Assembly: GCA_963763015.1 (NCBI GenBank)
Contig: CAVXML010000011.1
Location: 248,001-312,000, forward strand
Direction of reading: 5' to 3'
DNA from: Fodinibacter sp963763015
GTDB taxonomy: Bacteria; Actinomycetota; Actinomycetes; Actinomycetales; Dermatophilaceae
DNA: 64,000 nucleotides
Shown here: positions 46,424 to 55,563 of the stretch, piece after piece
Layout: each line of letters opens with the position of its first letter
Position numbering within the stretch: the first letter of the stretch is position 1
Notes under the pieces: model-generated
Seen by the model: the letters and a program-made list of their open reading frames with translations, nothing else
Databases searched by the model: none
What the model was told of the DNA's origin: nothing
Program-made: the position numbers and the translations under genes

Positions 46424-46915
46424 GTGGGTCCGGGTCCCGAGCCGGAGGTGCTCCGCGAGTACCGACATCTCTTGCGCACCGCCTCCGCCGACTGGCAGGA
46501 GACGGCGCACCGGCACGCGCTCTGGTCGCTGACGCCGAGCCTGCGCGAGCGGGTGCTGGCGGAGGGGCGGCGCCTGCTCCTCACCGGCTACCGCGTCGGG
46601 GCCGACGACGTACACGCTGTCGCCCGGCTCCTCGTGCTCGCCGAGCGGCGGCGGCCGCGCACCATCCTCGACGGGATGCCGGCCGACCTCGTGGTCGAGC
46701 TCGCCGCGGCGGTCGTGGCGAGCCCCGCGGGGCGGCTGCTCCGCGCCGGCATCGACGTCTGGGAGGACGTCGAGCCGCCGCCCCCGCCCGAGCCGGCGCC
46801 CGAGCCGGACTACCACCAGCGATGGCACGAACAGCGGGCAACCCCCGGCATGGCGGGCGAGGTGGAGGCCTTCCTCCCCGGCGCGCGCCGTCGCTACCAG
46901 CACCGCCGACGCTGA
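46424..46915 (+). CDS. Small protein of unknown function
   Basis: 163 residues, no signal peptide or membrane helix. An N-terminal helical domain (LREYRHLLRTASADWQETAHRH) is followed by a proline-rich linker (PPPPPEPAPEPDYHQRWH) and a basic tail. I do not recognise a family. The GTG start is preceded by TACCAT six bases upstream, in the pattern of leaderless genes. It may be co-expressed with pyrE, but pyrE has its own -10 element. Confidence 0.65.
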   Translation: MGPGPEPEVLREYRHLLRTASADWQETAHRHALWSLTPSLRERVLAEGRRLLLTGYRVGADDVHAVARLLVLAERRRPRTILDGMPADLVVELAAAVVASPAGRLLRAGIDVWEDVEPPPPPEPAPEPDYHQRWHEQRATPGMAGEVEAFLPGARRRYQHRRR

Positions 46916-46942
46916 CCCGCGCGCACGGCATACGGTGGGCTG

Positions 46943-47497
46943 GTGCCCGACATCACCGCCGACCGTGCCCGACTCCTCGAGATCATCCGCGCGAAGGCGG
47001 TGGTGCACGGCCGCGTGACCCTCTCCTCCGGCCGCGAGGCCGACTACTACGTCGACCTGCGCCGCATCACCCTCGACGGCGAGGCCGCCCCGCTGGTCGG
47101 GCGGGTGATGCTCGACCTCACTGCCGACCTCGACTACGACGCCGTCGGGGGGCTCACCTTGGGGGCGGACCCGGTCGCGACGGCCATGCTGCACGCGCGC
47201 GCCGAGACCGGGCCGCGGCTGGACGCGTTCGTGGTGCGCAAGGCCGGTAAGGCCCACGGGCTGCAGCAGCGCATCGAGGGCCCGTCGATCGAGGGGCGGC
47301 GGGTGCTCGTCGTGGAGGACACGTCGACCACCGGTGCGTCGCCGCTCGAGGCCGCTCAGGCAGCGCAGGAGGCCGGGGCGACGGTCGTGGCGGTCGCGAC
47401 CATCGCCGACCGGGAGACCGGTGCGGCGGAGCGCTTCGCCGACGCCGGCCTGGAGTATCGGCACGCCTACGGCCTCGCCGACCTCGGGCTCGGATGA
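46943..47497 (+). CDS. pyrE: Orotate phosphoribosyltransferase
   Basis: Joins orotate to PRPP to give OMP in pyrimidine synthesis. 184 residues; the PRPP-binding loop VLVVEDTSTTGAS and the GGLTLGADPVATAML and VVRKAGKAHG segments are typical, the last carrying the catalytic lysine. TACGGT ends six bases before the GTG start, so probably leaderless. It stands apart from the other pyr genes, as in many actinobacteria. Confidence 0.96.
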   Translation: MPDITADRARLLEIIRAKAVVHGRVTLSSGREADYYVDLRRITLDGEAAPLVGRVMLDLTADLDYDAVGGLTLGADPVATAMLHARAETGPRLDAFVVRKAGKAHGLQQRIEGPSIEGRRVLVVEDTSTTGASPLEAAQAAQEAGATVVAVATIADRETGAAERFADAGLEYRHAYGLADLGLG

Positions 47498-47644
47498 CGG
47501 ACGGGGCAGCACTCCATCGCCGCCTCGCGGCCTCGCCACCGGGCGGTCAGGTCGACGGCGAGGAGCGGCTCCCGGTGAGCCCCTGACGTGGACCCGGGTG
47601 GAGCCCTAGTATTCGCGCGAGACCTACGAGCGAGGAGACCCCGG

Positions 47645-48379
47645 ATGACCATCGCGATCGTCGTCGTTCTCGTCCTGCTCGTCGCGGTCGTCGGCTGGGC
47701 GGTGGTGACCTACAACGGCCTCATCCGGCTGCGCAACCTGGTCCAGGAGGCCTGGCGCCAGATCGACGTCGAGCTGACCCGCAGGCACGACCTGATCGGC
47801 AACCTCGTCGAGACGGTCAAGGGCTACGCCGCCCACGAGCGGGGCACCCTCGAGGACGTCGTCGCGGCCCGTTCGGCCGCCATGGCGCCCGGCCAGTCCC
47901 CCGCCCAGCAGGCCGAGAGCGAGAACATGCTCAGCCAGGCCCTCGGCCGCCTGCTCGCCATCGTCGAGGCCTACCCCGACCTCAAGGCCAACGAGAACTT
48001 CATGGCCCTCCAGGACGAGCTGACCTCCACCGAGGACCGGATCGCCTCGGCCCGCCGGTACTACAACGCCACGGTTCGCGACCTCAACACCAAGGTGGAG
48101 ACGGTGCCGAGCAACATCGTCGCCGGGCTGTTCAGCATCGGGCGGGAGGAGTACTTCGAGGCCGTCGGCGAGCAGCGGGAGGCGCCCCGTGTCGACTTCG
48201 GCCAGCGCGACGCCGTCATCCCCCCACCCACGTCGTACGCCGCCGGCCCGTCCGCCACCGGCGTGGCTCCTGCGGTCCCCCCCGCGGCACCTCCCGGCCA
48301 GGCACCCGTCGCTCCTTCCGCATCCGCACCCCCGACCCCGCCGTCGGCGTCCCCCGAAACCACCACGCCACCCGCCTGA
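47645..48379 (+). CDS. LemA family protein
   Basis: 244 residues. One N-terminal membrane helix (AIVVVLVLLVAVVGWAVVTYN) precedes the helical LemA domain with the hallmark VQEAWRQIDVELTRRHDLIGNLVETVKGYA (given as its two halves) and NIVAGLFSIG. The C-terminus is a Pro/Ala/Ser-rich tail, longer than in most LemA proteins. Function of the family is unknown; it is linked to envelope stress. GAGGAG lies before the ATG. Confidence 0.92.
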   Translation: MTIAIVVVLVLLVAVVGWAVVTYNGLIRLRNLVQEAWRQIDVELTRRHDLIGNLVETVKGYAAHERGTLEDVVAARSAAMAPGQSPAQQAESENMLSQALGRLLAIVEAYPDLKANENFMALQDELTSTEDRIASARRYYNATVRDLNTKVETVPSNIVAGLFSIGREEYFEAVGEQREAPRVDFGQRDAVIPPPTSYAAGPSATGVAPAVPPAAPPGQAPVAPSASAPPTPPSASPETTTPPA

Positions 48380-48389
48380 CAGGGTTCAC

Positions 48390-48475
48390 GCAACCTCTGC
48401 TAGCAGACCTTGGGCAAGGAACCACAGGGTGCACCATGTGGACCGGACCGCAACCTCTGCTAGCAGAGGTTGCGG
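48390..48475. repeat. 86-base triple-palindrome element, copy B
   Basis: Palindromes: TCTGCTAGCAGA at 48396-48407; CCACAGGGTGCACCATGTGG at 48422-48441; and a perfect 28-base palindrome centred on GCTAGC at 48448-48475. Same length and layout as copy A at 11355-11440, with the middle element inverted. It starts 11 bases after the lemA stop and 75 bases before the end of the converging dedA gene, so a bidirectional terminator role is likely. Confidence 0.85.
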
Positions 48476-48549
48476 GCTCGGGCGGCTGACGACGGGCGGC
48501 CGCGCGAGGCGAGAAGTCGGGCTGGATGCCGCGGTCCCTGGGACCGGCG

Positions 48550-49224
48550 TCAGAGGGTGCCGTCGCGCACGTCGTCGACGACCTCGTCGATCTCCCGGAT
48601 GGCGGTCTTCGTGGCGCTCCGGTGCCGCACGAACTCGACGACCATGGGGAGCACGGAGAACGCGACGATGACCAGCACGGCAGCCTCGAGGTTGTCGTGG
48701 ATGACCTCCACGCCGCCGAGGAAGTAGCCGAGCAGCGTGATGCCGGTGGCCCACAGGACCGCACCCACCGCGCTCCACACGAAGAAGTGGCGCCGGTCCA
48801 TCCGGCTCACCCCGGCGACGACCGTGATGAAGGTGCGCACGATCGGCACGAAGCGCCCGATGACCAGGGCCTTCGCGCCGTGCTTCTCGAAGAAGTCGTG
48901 GGTCTGGTCGAAGTACTTCTTCTTGATGAAGCGCCCGTTGCGCTCGTAGAGCGGCGCCCCGATGAAGCGGCCGATCTCGTAGCCGGTGACGTTTCCGAGG
49001 AAGGCCGCGATGCTCAGGATGACGCAGGCCACGACGATGTTGATGTCGATGTCGCCGCGGGCGATGAACAGGCCGATCGCGAAGAGCAGCGAGTCGCCGG
49101 GAAGGATGGGAAACAGCAGGCCGCACTCGATGAAGACGATGGCGACACCGACCCAGAAGAACTGGGAGCCGAAGCGGTCGAGGAGCCACTGCGGGTCCAT
49201 CCAGTCCGGGCCGAGTGCGTGCAT
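48550..49224 (-). CDS. DedA-family membrane protein
   Basis: 224 residues, five or six helices. The motifs FIECGLLFPILPGDSLLFAIG, FLGNVTGYEIGRFIG and the signature GRFVPIVRTFITVVAGVSRM match DedA proteins, now viewed as lipid-carrier flippases such as undecaprenyl phosphate recyclers. A homologue occurs beside fba in mycobacteria. Start at ATG 49224 (GTG 49227 possible); no clear ribosome site. Confidence 0.93.
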   Translation of the reverse strand: MHALGPDWMDPQWLLDRFGSQFFWVGVAIVFIECGLLFPILPGDSLLFAIGLFIARGDIDINIVVACVILSIAAFLGNVTGYEIGRFIGAPLYERNGRFIKKKYFDQTHDFFEKHGAKALVIGRFVPIVRTFITVVAGVSRMDRRHFFVWSAVGAVLWATGITLLGYFLGGVEVIHDNLEAAVLVIVAFSVLPMVVEFVRHRSATKTAIREIDEVVDDVRDGTL

Positions 49225-49306
49225 CACACGCGCAAGGGTATGCCGGGAGCCCGCCTCGGGCGGAACGCGCCGGTGCTCCGGGCCGGGCGGAACGTACCCT
49301 CGGGCC

Positions 49307-49942
49307 GTGGAGCAGGAACGTGAGGTGGGGGTCGGCCCGTGGGACGGGCCGTGGCCGGAGGGTGCCCACTGGGACCCGGAGCTGCTCCGGCACGGCGACC
49401 GTCGCAACGTCGTCGACCGCTACCGCTACTGGCGGATGGATGCCGTCGTCGCAGACCTCGACGCACGTCGCCACCCCGTGCACGTCGCCATCGAGAACTG
49501 GGGCCACGACAGCAACATCGGCTCGGTCGTGCGTACCGCCAACGCGTTCAACGTGGCCGCCTTCCACATCGTCGGCCGACGCCGCTGGAACCGGCGCGGG
49601 GCGATGGTCACCGACCGGTACCAGCACGAGCACCACCATGGCAGCGCCGCGGACCTCGCCGCATGGGCTGCGGCCGCGCGCGGGGGCCGCGGCATCCCGC
49701 TCGTCGGGATCGACAACGTGCCGGGGTCCCGGCCGCTGGAGACCTACGACCTGCCCCGCGAGTGCGTTCTCGTCCTCGGCCAGGAGGGGCCCGGCCTGAC
49801 CGAGGAGATGCTGGCCGTCTGCCCGGTGGTGCTGCACGTCGAGCAGTTCGGGTCGACACGCTCGATCAACGCCGGGGCGGCCGGAGCGATCGCGATGCAC
49901 GCGTGGGTCCGCCGGCACGTCTTCGGCCAGAAAGTCCGGTAG
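49307..49942 (+). CDS. SpoU/TrmH-family RNA 2'-O-methyltransferase
   Basis: 211 residues. The knotted SPOUT fold motifs are VAIENWGHDSNIGSVVRTAN, VLVLGQEGPGL and the loop QFGSTRSINAGAAGAIAMH; the last replaces the usual SLNVSVA. It methylates the ribose of tRNA or rRNA; target unknown. Starts with GTG, divergent from dedA. Its position among pyrE, dedA and fba is conserved in other actinobacteria as I recall. Confidence 0.9.
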   Translation: MEQEREVGVGPWDGPWPEGAHWDPELLRHGDRRNVVDRYRYWRMDAVVADLDARRHPVHVAIENWGHDSNIGSVVRTANAFNVAAFHIVGRRRWNRRGAMVTDRYQHEHHHGSAADLAAWAAAARGGRGIPLVGIDNVPGSRPLETYDLPRECVLVLGQEGPGLTEEMLAVCPVVLHVEQFGSTRSINAGAAGAIAMHAWVRRHVFGQKVR

Positions 49943-50019
49943 ACCTGTCGAATCCGGGTCGGCCCATGCGTCACCGTCGTGAGGTCGTAGCGAGCGGCCC
50001 GGAACGGAAAGGACGCGCC

Positions 50020-50382
50020 ATGACGACCTACGTCATCCTCCTGCCCGGCGACGAGGACTCCTGGGAGGCCGCGACGCCCGAGCACCGTGCCACCGTGTAC
50101 GCCGAGCACGAGCGGTTCTCGCGCACCCTGGAGCAGCGTGGCCACGCGGTGGTCGGAGGTGCCGAGCTCGCCCACGCCCGCGAGGCCCTCGTCGTCCGCG
50201 GCGGTGACGACGGGCCGGTCGTCACCGCCGGACCGTACGCCGAGGGGGCCGAGCAGCTCAGCGGCTTCTACATCGTGGAGTCCGATGACCTGGAGGACCT
50301 CGCCCAGGTGTGCGGGATCCTGGCCACGGGCGGCGACTGCGTCGAGATCCGCCGTGCCATGACCGACGAGGACCGCGCCTGA
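50020..50382 (+). CDS. YCII/DGPF-domain protein
   Basis: 120 residues with the YCII-related fold: YVILLPGDEDSWEAA, the conserved VTAGPYAEGAEQLSGFYIVE core, and a C-terminal IRRAM. Many such proteins accompany sigma factors, but none is nearby. Biochemical role unknown. AACGGAAAGGA lies before the ATG. Confidence 0.87.
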   Translation: MTTYVILLPGDEDSWEAATPEHRATVYAEHERFSRTLEQRGHAVVGGAELAHAREALVVRGGDDGPVVTAGPYAEGAEQLSGFYIVESDDLEDLAQVCGILATGGDCVEIRRAMTDEDRA

Positions 50383-50602
50383 GCCCTCACCTCGTCCCGC
50401 ACTCCGCGCACGATCGTGGAGGGCGAGGCCGTACGCCTCGTGCCGGTCCCAGTGCCCGGCCCTCTCCGTCCCTCACGGTGCTCAGGCCCAGGTGGCAACG
50501 CTGGCCCTTGGGCCCTGGTCGAGCATGAGTACGACGACGCAGGGACCAGCGGGCGGAGGAACCGCTGCGGCGGAGGTAACCCTGCTGCGGCGGAGGCGGT
50601 CG

Positions 50603-51430
50603 ATGCCGTGGAATGGCGTCATGACCGCCGACGCGCTGCTCCAGCTCTTCCACGCCGAGGTGCGCCTCGCGGACCGCGATGCCGCTCCGGGGTTCGTCGT
50701 CGACCACGACGGGCCCGTGCACCGCACGTACCCGCCCGACCCGGCCGACCACGGCGCCATGATCGAGAACCCGGAGGGACTCGGCGACGACCCCGAGACG
50801 TGGGTCCGGCGGCAGGCTGACTTCTTCGTCGGTCGGGGGCAGCGCGTCGAGTGGAAGACCTACGACTACGACGAGCCGGCCGACCTTCCCGCGCGGCTCG
50901 AGCACGCCGGATTCGTTCCCGAGGACGACGAGGTCGTGCTCCTCGGCCGGTGCGCCGACCTCGTGCACGACGTGACCCTTCCTGACACCGTGCGGATGCG
51001 CGACATCGAGACCGACGAGGACTGGTCGCGGGTGCGCACGATGGTGGACGCGGTGTGGGGCAGCGACTCGTCGTGGGTGAACGACAGCCTGCGCGCCGAG
51101 CAGCGCGCCCGGCCCGACCTCATGACGGCCACGGTGGTCGAGGACGCCGGAACCGGTGCCGTCCTGTCGTACGCCGTGCTGCGCCTCACCGAGGGCAGCC
51201 CCTTCGCCGGGCTCTGGGGCGGGTCGACGTTGCCCGAGTGGCGGGGCCGGGGGCTGTACCGCGCCCTGGTCAGCCACCGGGCACGGGCCGCGATCGAGCG
51301 GGGCATCCCCTACGCGCGCGTCGACACGACACCGGCCTCCCGGCCCATCCTCGTGGGCCTGGGTATGCACGCCGTCTGCACCACCCGACCGTGGATCCTG
51401 GACCCCTCGGCGGCCTCTGACGTGGGGTAG
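50603..51430 (+). CDS. GNAT-family acetyltransferase
   Basis: 275 residues. The conserved acetyl-CoA part is GLWGGSTLPEWRGRGLYRAL, followed by GIPYARVDTTPASRPIL. The N-terminal half is a degenerate second GNAT-like domain. Start chosen at ATG 50603 because GGAGG lies six bases before it; the frame is open upstream to 50492. Substrate unknown. Confidence 0.82.
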   Translation: MPWNGVMTADALLQLFHAEVRLADRDAAPGFVVDHDGPVHRTYPPDPADHGAMIENPEGLGDDPETWVRRQADFFVGRGQRVEWKTYDYDEPADLPARLEHAGFVPEDDEVVLLGRCADLVHDVTLPDTVRMRDIETDEDWSRVRTMVDAVWGSDSSWVNDSLRAEQRARPDLMTATVVEDAGTGAVLSYAVLRLTEGSPFAGLWGGSTLPEWRGRGLYRALVSHRARAAIERGIPYARVDTTPASRPILVGLGMHAVCTTRPWILDPSAASDVG

Positions 51431-51511
51431 CGGACACGGCGTGTGCCCGTCCGACCATCCGTGGAAGGATCGGAGGGTACGGCACACCACAAACCCGCCG
51501 AGGAGATCACC

Positions 51512-52540
51512 GTGCCCATCGCAACTCCCGAGGTCTACGCCGACATGCTCGACCGGGCCAAGAACGGCTCGTTCGCGTACCCCGCCATCAACATCACCAG
51601 CAGCCAGACCGTGACGGCCGCCATCCGTGGCTTCGCCGAGGCCGGGTCCGACGGCATCATCCAGGTGTCCACGGGGGGCGCCGAGTACGCATCGGGCTCG
51701 ACGGTCAAGGACATGGTGACGGGCTCCCTCGCGCTGGCGGCCTATGCCCAGGAGGTCGCGAAGAACTACCCCGTCAACATCGCGCTGCACACCGACCACT
51801 GCCCCAAAGGAAAGCTCGACGGGTTCGTGCGTCCGCTCATCGCCGCCTCGACCGAGCGTGTGAACGCCGGCGGCCTGCCCTACTTCCAGAGCCACATGTG
51901 GGACGGCTCGGCCGTGCCGCTCGAGGAGAACCTCCAGATCGCGCAGGAGCTGCTCGAGCTCTGCCAGGCCGCCCGGATCATCCTCGAGGTCGAGATCGGA
52001 GTCGTCGGCGGTGAGGAGGACGGCGTCGAGGGCAGGATCGACGACAAGCTGTACTCGACGCCCGAGGACGCGATCGCCACCGCCCGCGCGCTGGGCACGG
52101 GGGAGAAGGGCTACTACATGACGGCCCTGACCTTCGGCAACGTCCACGGCGTCTACAAGCCGGGGAACGTCAAGCTGCGGCCGGAGATCCTCAAGGCCGC
52201 GCAGGATGCCGTGCACACCGAGCTCGGGACCGACGACGAGAAGCCGTTCCACCTCGTGTTCCACGGCGGCTCCGGCTCGCTCCCGGAGGAGATCGCGGCG
52301 GCCGTCGACTACGGCGTCGTCAAGATGAACGTCGACACCGACACCCAGTACGCCTTCACCCGCCCGGTCGCGGACTGGATGCTGCGCCACTACGACGGCG
52401 TGCTCAAGGTCGACGGCGAGGTGGGCAACAAGAAGCAGTACGACCCGCGGGCCTGGGGCAAGGAGGCCGAGGCCGCGATGGCGGCACGCGTCGCCGAGGC
52501 CTGCGAGAACCTGCGCTCCGCGGGAACCCACCCTGCCTGA
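51512..52540 (+). CDS. fba: Fructose-bisphosphate aldolase, class II
   Basis: Zinc-dependent cleavage of fructose-1,6-bisphosphate in glycolysis and its reversal in gluconeogenesis. 342 residues; zinc and substrate motifs ALHTDHCPKGKLDG, EVEIGVVGGEEDGVEG and LVFHGGSGS are present, and GVVKMNVDTDTQYAFTRP near the end. GTG 51512 has GAGGAG before it. Essential in most actinobacteria lacking class I enzymes. Confidence 0.97.
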   Translation: MPIATPEVYADMLDRAKNGSFAYPAINITSSQTVTAAIRGFAEAGSDGIIQVSTGGAEYASGSTVKDMVTGSLALAAYAQEVAKNYPVNIALHTDHCPKGKLDGFVRPLIAASTERVNAGGLPYFQSHMWDGSAVPLEENLQIAQELLELCQAARIILEVEIGVVGGEEDGVEGRIDDKLYSTPEDAIATARALGTGEKGYYMTALTFGNVHGVYKPGNVKLRPEILKAAQDAVHTELGTDDEKPFHLVFHGGSGSLPEEIAAAVDYGVVKMNVDTDTQYAFTRPVADWMLRHYDGVLKVDGEVGNKKQYDPRAWGKEAEAAMAARVAEACENLRSAGTHPA

Positions 52541-52575
52541 GCGACCTTCCCGCCCCATGCCGGAAGGCTCACCTC

Positions 52576-52598
52576 CGCAGGGGATCGGTTCCCCTGCG
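52576..52598 (+). terminator. Hairpin terminator after fba
   Basis: A perfect nine-base stem CGCAGGGGA/TCCCCTGCG with a five-base loop, 36 bases after the fba stop; no U-run follows. A weaker stem CCTTCC/GGAAGG precedes it. Confidence 0.65.
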
Positions 52599-52668
52599 CC
52601 TGACGTTCTTCCGCATGCGGCGGGAGACGACCGAGGAACCCCCTGTCGCACCTGAGAGGCACCAGCTC

Positions 52669-53073
52669 GTGAGCTCAGACCTGCTCGGCATCCCGCCGAC
52701 CCACCTCCCCGAGGACCCTGCGGCCCGCCTCCTCGACGACGGGGCGGCCGCCGACACCGTGGCCGCCGGCCACCCGTCCTCCTCGCTGGCGTGGGCCGTC
52801 CTCGCCGAGGACGCACTCGAGGACGGACAGGCCGTCCAGGCGTACGCGTACGCCCGCACCGGCTACCACCGCGGCCTCGACGCGCTGCGCCGCTCGGGCT
52901 GGCGCGGGCAGGGCCCCATCCCCTGGGAGCACCAGCCGAACCGCGGGTTCCTGCGGGCGCTGGCGGCGCTCTCGCGGGCGGCTGCCGCGATCGGCGAGGA
53001 CGATGAGCGGTACCGGTGCGAGGAGTTCCTGCGCGCCGCCAGTGCCAGCGGCGCCCGCGAGCTGGGTCTCTGA
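52669..53073 (+). CDS. DUF3151 family protein
   Basis: 134 residues from GTG 52669 (an ATG at 52615 would add 18 unconserved residues). LLGIPPTHLPEDPAARLLDDG and GYHRGLDALRRSGWRGQGP are the DUF3151 hallmarks. The family is actinobacterial, of unknown function, and commonly sits next to fba. Confidence 0.85.
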   Translation: MSSDLLGIPPTHLPEDPAARLLDDGAAADTVAAGHPSSSLAWAVLAEDALEDGQAVQAYAYARTGYHRGLDALRRSGWRGQGPIPWEHQPNRGFLRALAALSRAAAAIGEDDERYRCEEFLRAASASGARELGL

Positions 53074-53140
53074 CCGGTCCCGCGCCCACGAGCCGGGTCA
53101 CCGACCATCCGGCCCCGGGACATCGGCGGGACCCGCGCGA

Positions 53141-53165
53141 GGGGCCCGGGCAGCGCTCGGGCCCC
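53141..53165 (+). terminator. Hairpin terminator after the DUF3151 gene
   Basis: GGGGCCCG (53141-53148) pairs with CGGGCCCC (53158-53165), extended by CGC/GCG with one bulged base. It lies 68 bases after the stop, in a 279-base gap that otherwise holds only the palindrome at 53288-53317. Confidence 0.55.
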
Positions 53166-53287
53166 GCGTCGGCAGCCGATCCGGATGCCGGCGGGTCGGC
53201 AGCGCCGCCCTCTCGGTAGGAGGCCGCCTGCCCGCGATCCCAGGGGGAACCTCGGCTGTCGGCCCATCGTCCCGCCCACGACACCCG

Positions 53288-53317
53288 TGGTGCGACACTT
53301 GTGTGCCACTGGCACCA
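53288..53317. promoter_or_regulatory. Nested palindrome before the LuxR-type regulator
   Basis: TGGTGC (53288-53293) and GCACCA (53312-53317) flank an inner ACAC-TT-GTGT (53295-53304). It lies 35 bases before the regulator's start codon and could be its own operator. Confidence 0.35.
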
Positions 53318-53352
53318 AGGGGCCACCGCGCGACGAGAGGAGGTGAGCCCGC

Positions 53353-54150
53353 ATGGAGGAGCCCACGGCATCCGACGGCGGTGCCCTGCTCGTGCTCGAG
53401 GAGCACCTCCGGCGCGAGCTGCGGCGCATCGACGAACGACGCAGCGAGCTCGACGCCTCCCGCCAGCTGCTGGCCCGCCTCACGAGCCGTGCGCTGGGGG
53501 CGCATGAGCCGGTGCTCGAGCCGATCGCGGACGCCCTCGCCCCGTCCGTCGTGAGCCGGCTGCTCACCGAGACCACGGGTCTGCTCCGCAACTACGTCCT
53601 CACCGTCGCCGAGGGACCGGCGCTCGACGATGCCACGATGCGCGCGAACGAGGAGCGGATCCGCCGGGGCGACGACCAGTGGGCGATCTACCCGGCGAGC
53701 GCGCTGTCCACGCCCCAGGGACAGCGCTGGATGTCGGGCTGGGCCGACGTCGGGGAGGTGCAGCGCGTCCTGCCCACCACCGAGACGGAGTTCGCCGTGT
53801 TCGGCGACACCGCGGTCGTCGCGTTCGCCGGCTGGGCCGACCCGTCCCGGGGGTATGCCGTCATCCGCGACCCGCTCGTGGTGCGGCTCTACACGGCCTT
53901 CTTCGACCTGTCCTGGCGACACGCGGTGCCTGCTCCAGCGGTCGGCCGGGACGGTGGCGGCGACCCGAAGCTCGTCGAGCTGCTCGAGCTCGGCCTCAAG
54001 GACGAGGCGATCGCGAGGTACCTGGGGGTGAGCCTGCGCACCGTTCGACGGCGGGTCGCCCACCTCATGGCGAGCCACGGCGTGGAGACCCGCTTCCAGC
54101 TCGGCTGGGCCGTCGCGAGGCGCCCCGGGGTGATCGGCAACCCACGGTAG
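53353..54150 (+). CDS. LuxR-type helix-turn-helix regulator
   Basis: 265 residues. An N-terminal coiled coil (LEEHLRRELRRIDERRSEL) and a TrmB-like middle part precede a C-terminal LuxR-type motif (LVELLELGLKDEAIARYLG, VSLRTVRRRVAHLM). Such regulators are common orphans in actinobacteria. AGAGGAGG lies nine bases before the ATG. Target unknown; purA follows 90 bases downstream, so read-through is possible. Confidence 0.82.
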   Translation: MEEPTASDGGALLVLEEHLRRELRRIDERRSELDASRQLLARLTSRALGAHEPVLEPIADALAPSVVSRLLTETTGLLRNYVLTVAEGPALDDATMRANEERIRRGDDQWAIYPASALSTPQGQRWMSGWADVGEVQRVLPTTETEFAVFGDTAVVAFAGWADPSRGYAVIRDPLVVRLYTAFFDLSWRHAVPAPAVGRDGGGDPKLVELLELGLKDEAIARYLGVSLRTVRRRVAHLMASHGVETRFQLGWAVARRPGVIGNPR

Positions 54151-54240
54151 GGTGAGGTGGACGAGGCCCCGGCGCGTACCGCGAGGGGCCTTCGGTGCGT
54201 CGAGGCAGCAGTGCCCGGCGAACGTGCGGAAGGAGCCCGG

Positions 54241-55542
54241 ATGCCGGCGATCGTGCTGGTCGGAGCCCAGTGGGGCGACGAGGGCAAGGGCAAGGCAACC
54301 GACCTCATGGGCGGCGACGTCGACTACGTCGTCAAGTTCAACGGGGGCAACAACGCCGGCCACACCGTCGTCATCGAGGCCCCCGACGGCGCGCGCGAGA
54401 AGTACGCCCTGCACCTGCTGCCCTCCGGCATCCTCACGCCGTCGGTCACCCCCGTCATCGGAAACGGCGTGGTGGTCGACCTCGAGGTCCTCTTCGAGGA
54501 GATCGACGGGCTGGAGGCCCGAGGGGTCGACACCTCGCGGCTCGTCGTGTCGGCCAGCGCGCACGTCATCGCCCCCTACAACCGGACCCTCGACAAGGTC
54601 ACCGAGCGCTTCCTCGGCGCCCGCCGCATCGGCACCACCGGCCGCGGTATCGGGCCCACCTACGCCGACAAGATGAACCGGGTCGGGATCCGGGTGCAGG
54701 ACCTGTTCGACGAGGGGATCCTGCGGCAGAAGGTGGAGGCCGCCCTGGCGTTCAAGAACCAGGTGCTCGTCAAGATCTACAACACCCGCGACGTCGACGC
54801 CGACCGGGTGGTGGAGGAGCTGCTCGGGTATGCCGAGCGGCTGCGGCCGATGGTGCGTGACACCTCCCTGGTGCTCGAACAGGCGCTGGATGCCGGTGCG
54901 AACGTGCTGCTGGAGGCCGGCCAGGCCACGCTGCTCGACGTCGACCACGGCACGTACCCGTTCGTGACGTCGTCGTCCGCCACAGCCGGCGGTGCGTGTA
55001 CCGGGTCGGGGATCCCGCCGACCCGGGTCTCACGGGTGATCGCGATCCTCAAGGCCTACACGACGCGGGTCGGCGAGGGGCCCTTCCCCACGGAGCTGTT
55101 CGACGACGACGGGGAGACCCTGCGCAGCGTCGGCGCCGAGTACGGAACCACAACCGGCCGCCCCCGCCGGTGTGGGTGGATGGACACCGTCATCGGGCGC
55201 TACGCCAAGCGGGTCAACGGGGTGACCGACTTCGTGGTCACCAAGCTCGACGTGCTGACCGGCTTCGAGAAGGTGCCGGTGTGCGTGGCCTACGAGGTCG
55301 ACGGCGTCCGGCACGACGAGATGCCGGTGAACCAGAGCGACTTCCACCATGCCGAGCCCGTCTACGAGCTGCTCGAGGGGTGGGTCGAGGACATCTCGGG
55401 ATGCCGTGAGTTCTCCGACCTCCCGGCGGCGGCGCAGGCCTATGTCGTGCGTGTCGAGGAGCTCATCGGCGCCCGGGTCTCGGCGATCGGGGTGGGCCCG
55501 GGCCGGCACGAGATCATCTCGCGCCACCCTCTGCTGGACTGA
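54241..55542 (+). CDS. purA: Adenylosuccinate synthetase
   Basis: Joins IMP and aspartate, using GTP, in AMP synthesis. 433 residues; P-loop VGAQWGDEGKGK, FNGGNNAGHTV, GTTGRGIGPTYADK, DVDHGTYPFVTSSSATAGG and TTTGRPRRCGW are present. ATG 54241 is chosen because the protein then begins MPAIVLVGAQWG, with AAGGAG seven bases upstream. It stands alone on its strand between the LuxR-type gene and a converging transpeptidase. Confidence 0.98.
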   Translation: MPAIVLVGAQWGDEGKGKATDLMGGDVDYVVKFNGGNNAGHTVVIEAPDGAREKYALHLLPSGILTPSVTPVIGNGVVVDLEVLFEEIDGLEARGVDTSRLVVSASAHVIAPYNRTLDKVTERFLGARRIGTTGRGIGPTYADKMNRVGIRVQDLFDEGILRQKVEAALAFKNQVLVKIYNTRDVDADRVVEELLGYAERLRPMVRDTSLVLEQALDAGANVLLEAGQATLLDVDHGTYPFVTSSSATAGGACTGSGIPPTRVSRVIAILKAYTTRVGEGPFPTELFDDDGETLRSVGAEYGTTTGRPRRCGWMDTVIGRYAKRVNGVTDFVVTKLDVLTGFEKVPVCVAYEVDGVRHDEMPVNQSDFHHAEPVYELLEGWVEDISGCREFSDLPAAAQAYVVRVEELIGARVSAIGVGPGRHEIISRHPLLD

Positions 55543-55563
55543 CCGCACCCCTCCCGGACCGAC

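Noticed and set aside
50387..53371. A ~1000-codon minus-strand frame opposite the GNAT gene, fba and the DUF3151 gene
   Set aside because: Antisense to clearly real genes; no recognisable domain.
54900..54990. PurA reading GQATLLD where many enzymes have AQGTLLD
   Set aside because: Neighbouring catalytic motifs are intact and this seems to be ordinary variation within actinobacterial enzymes.
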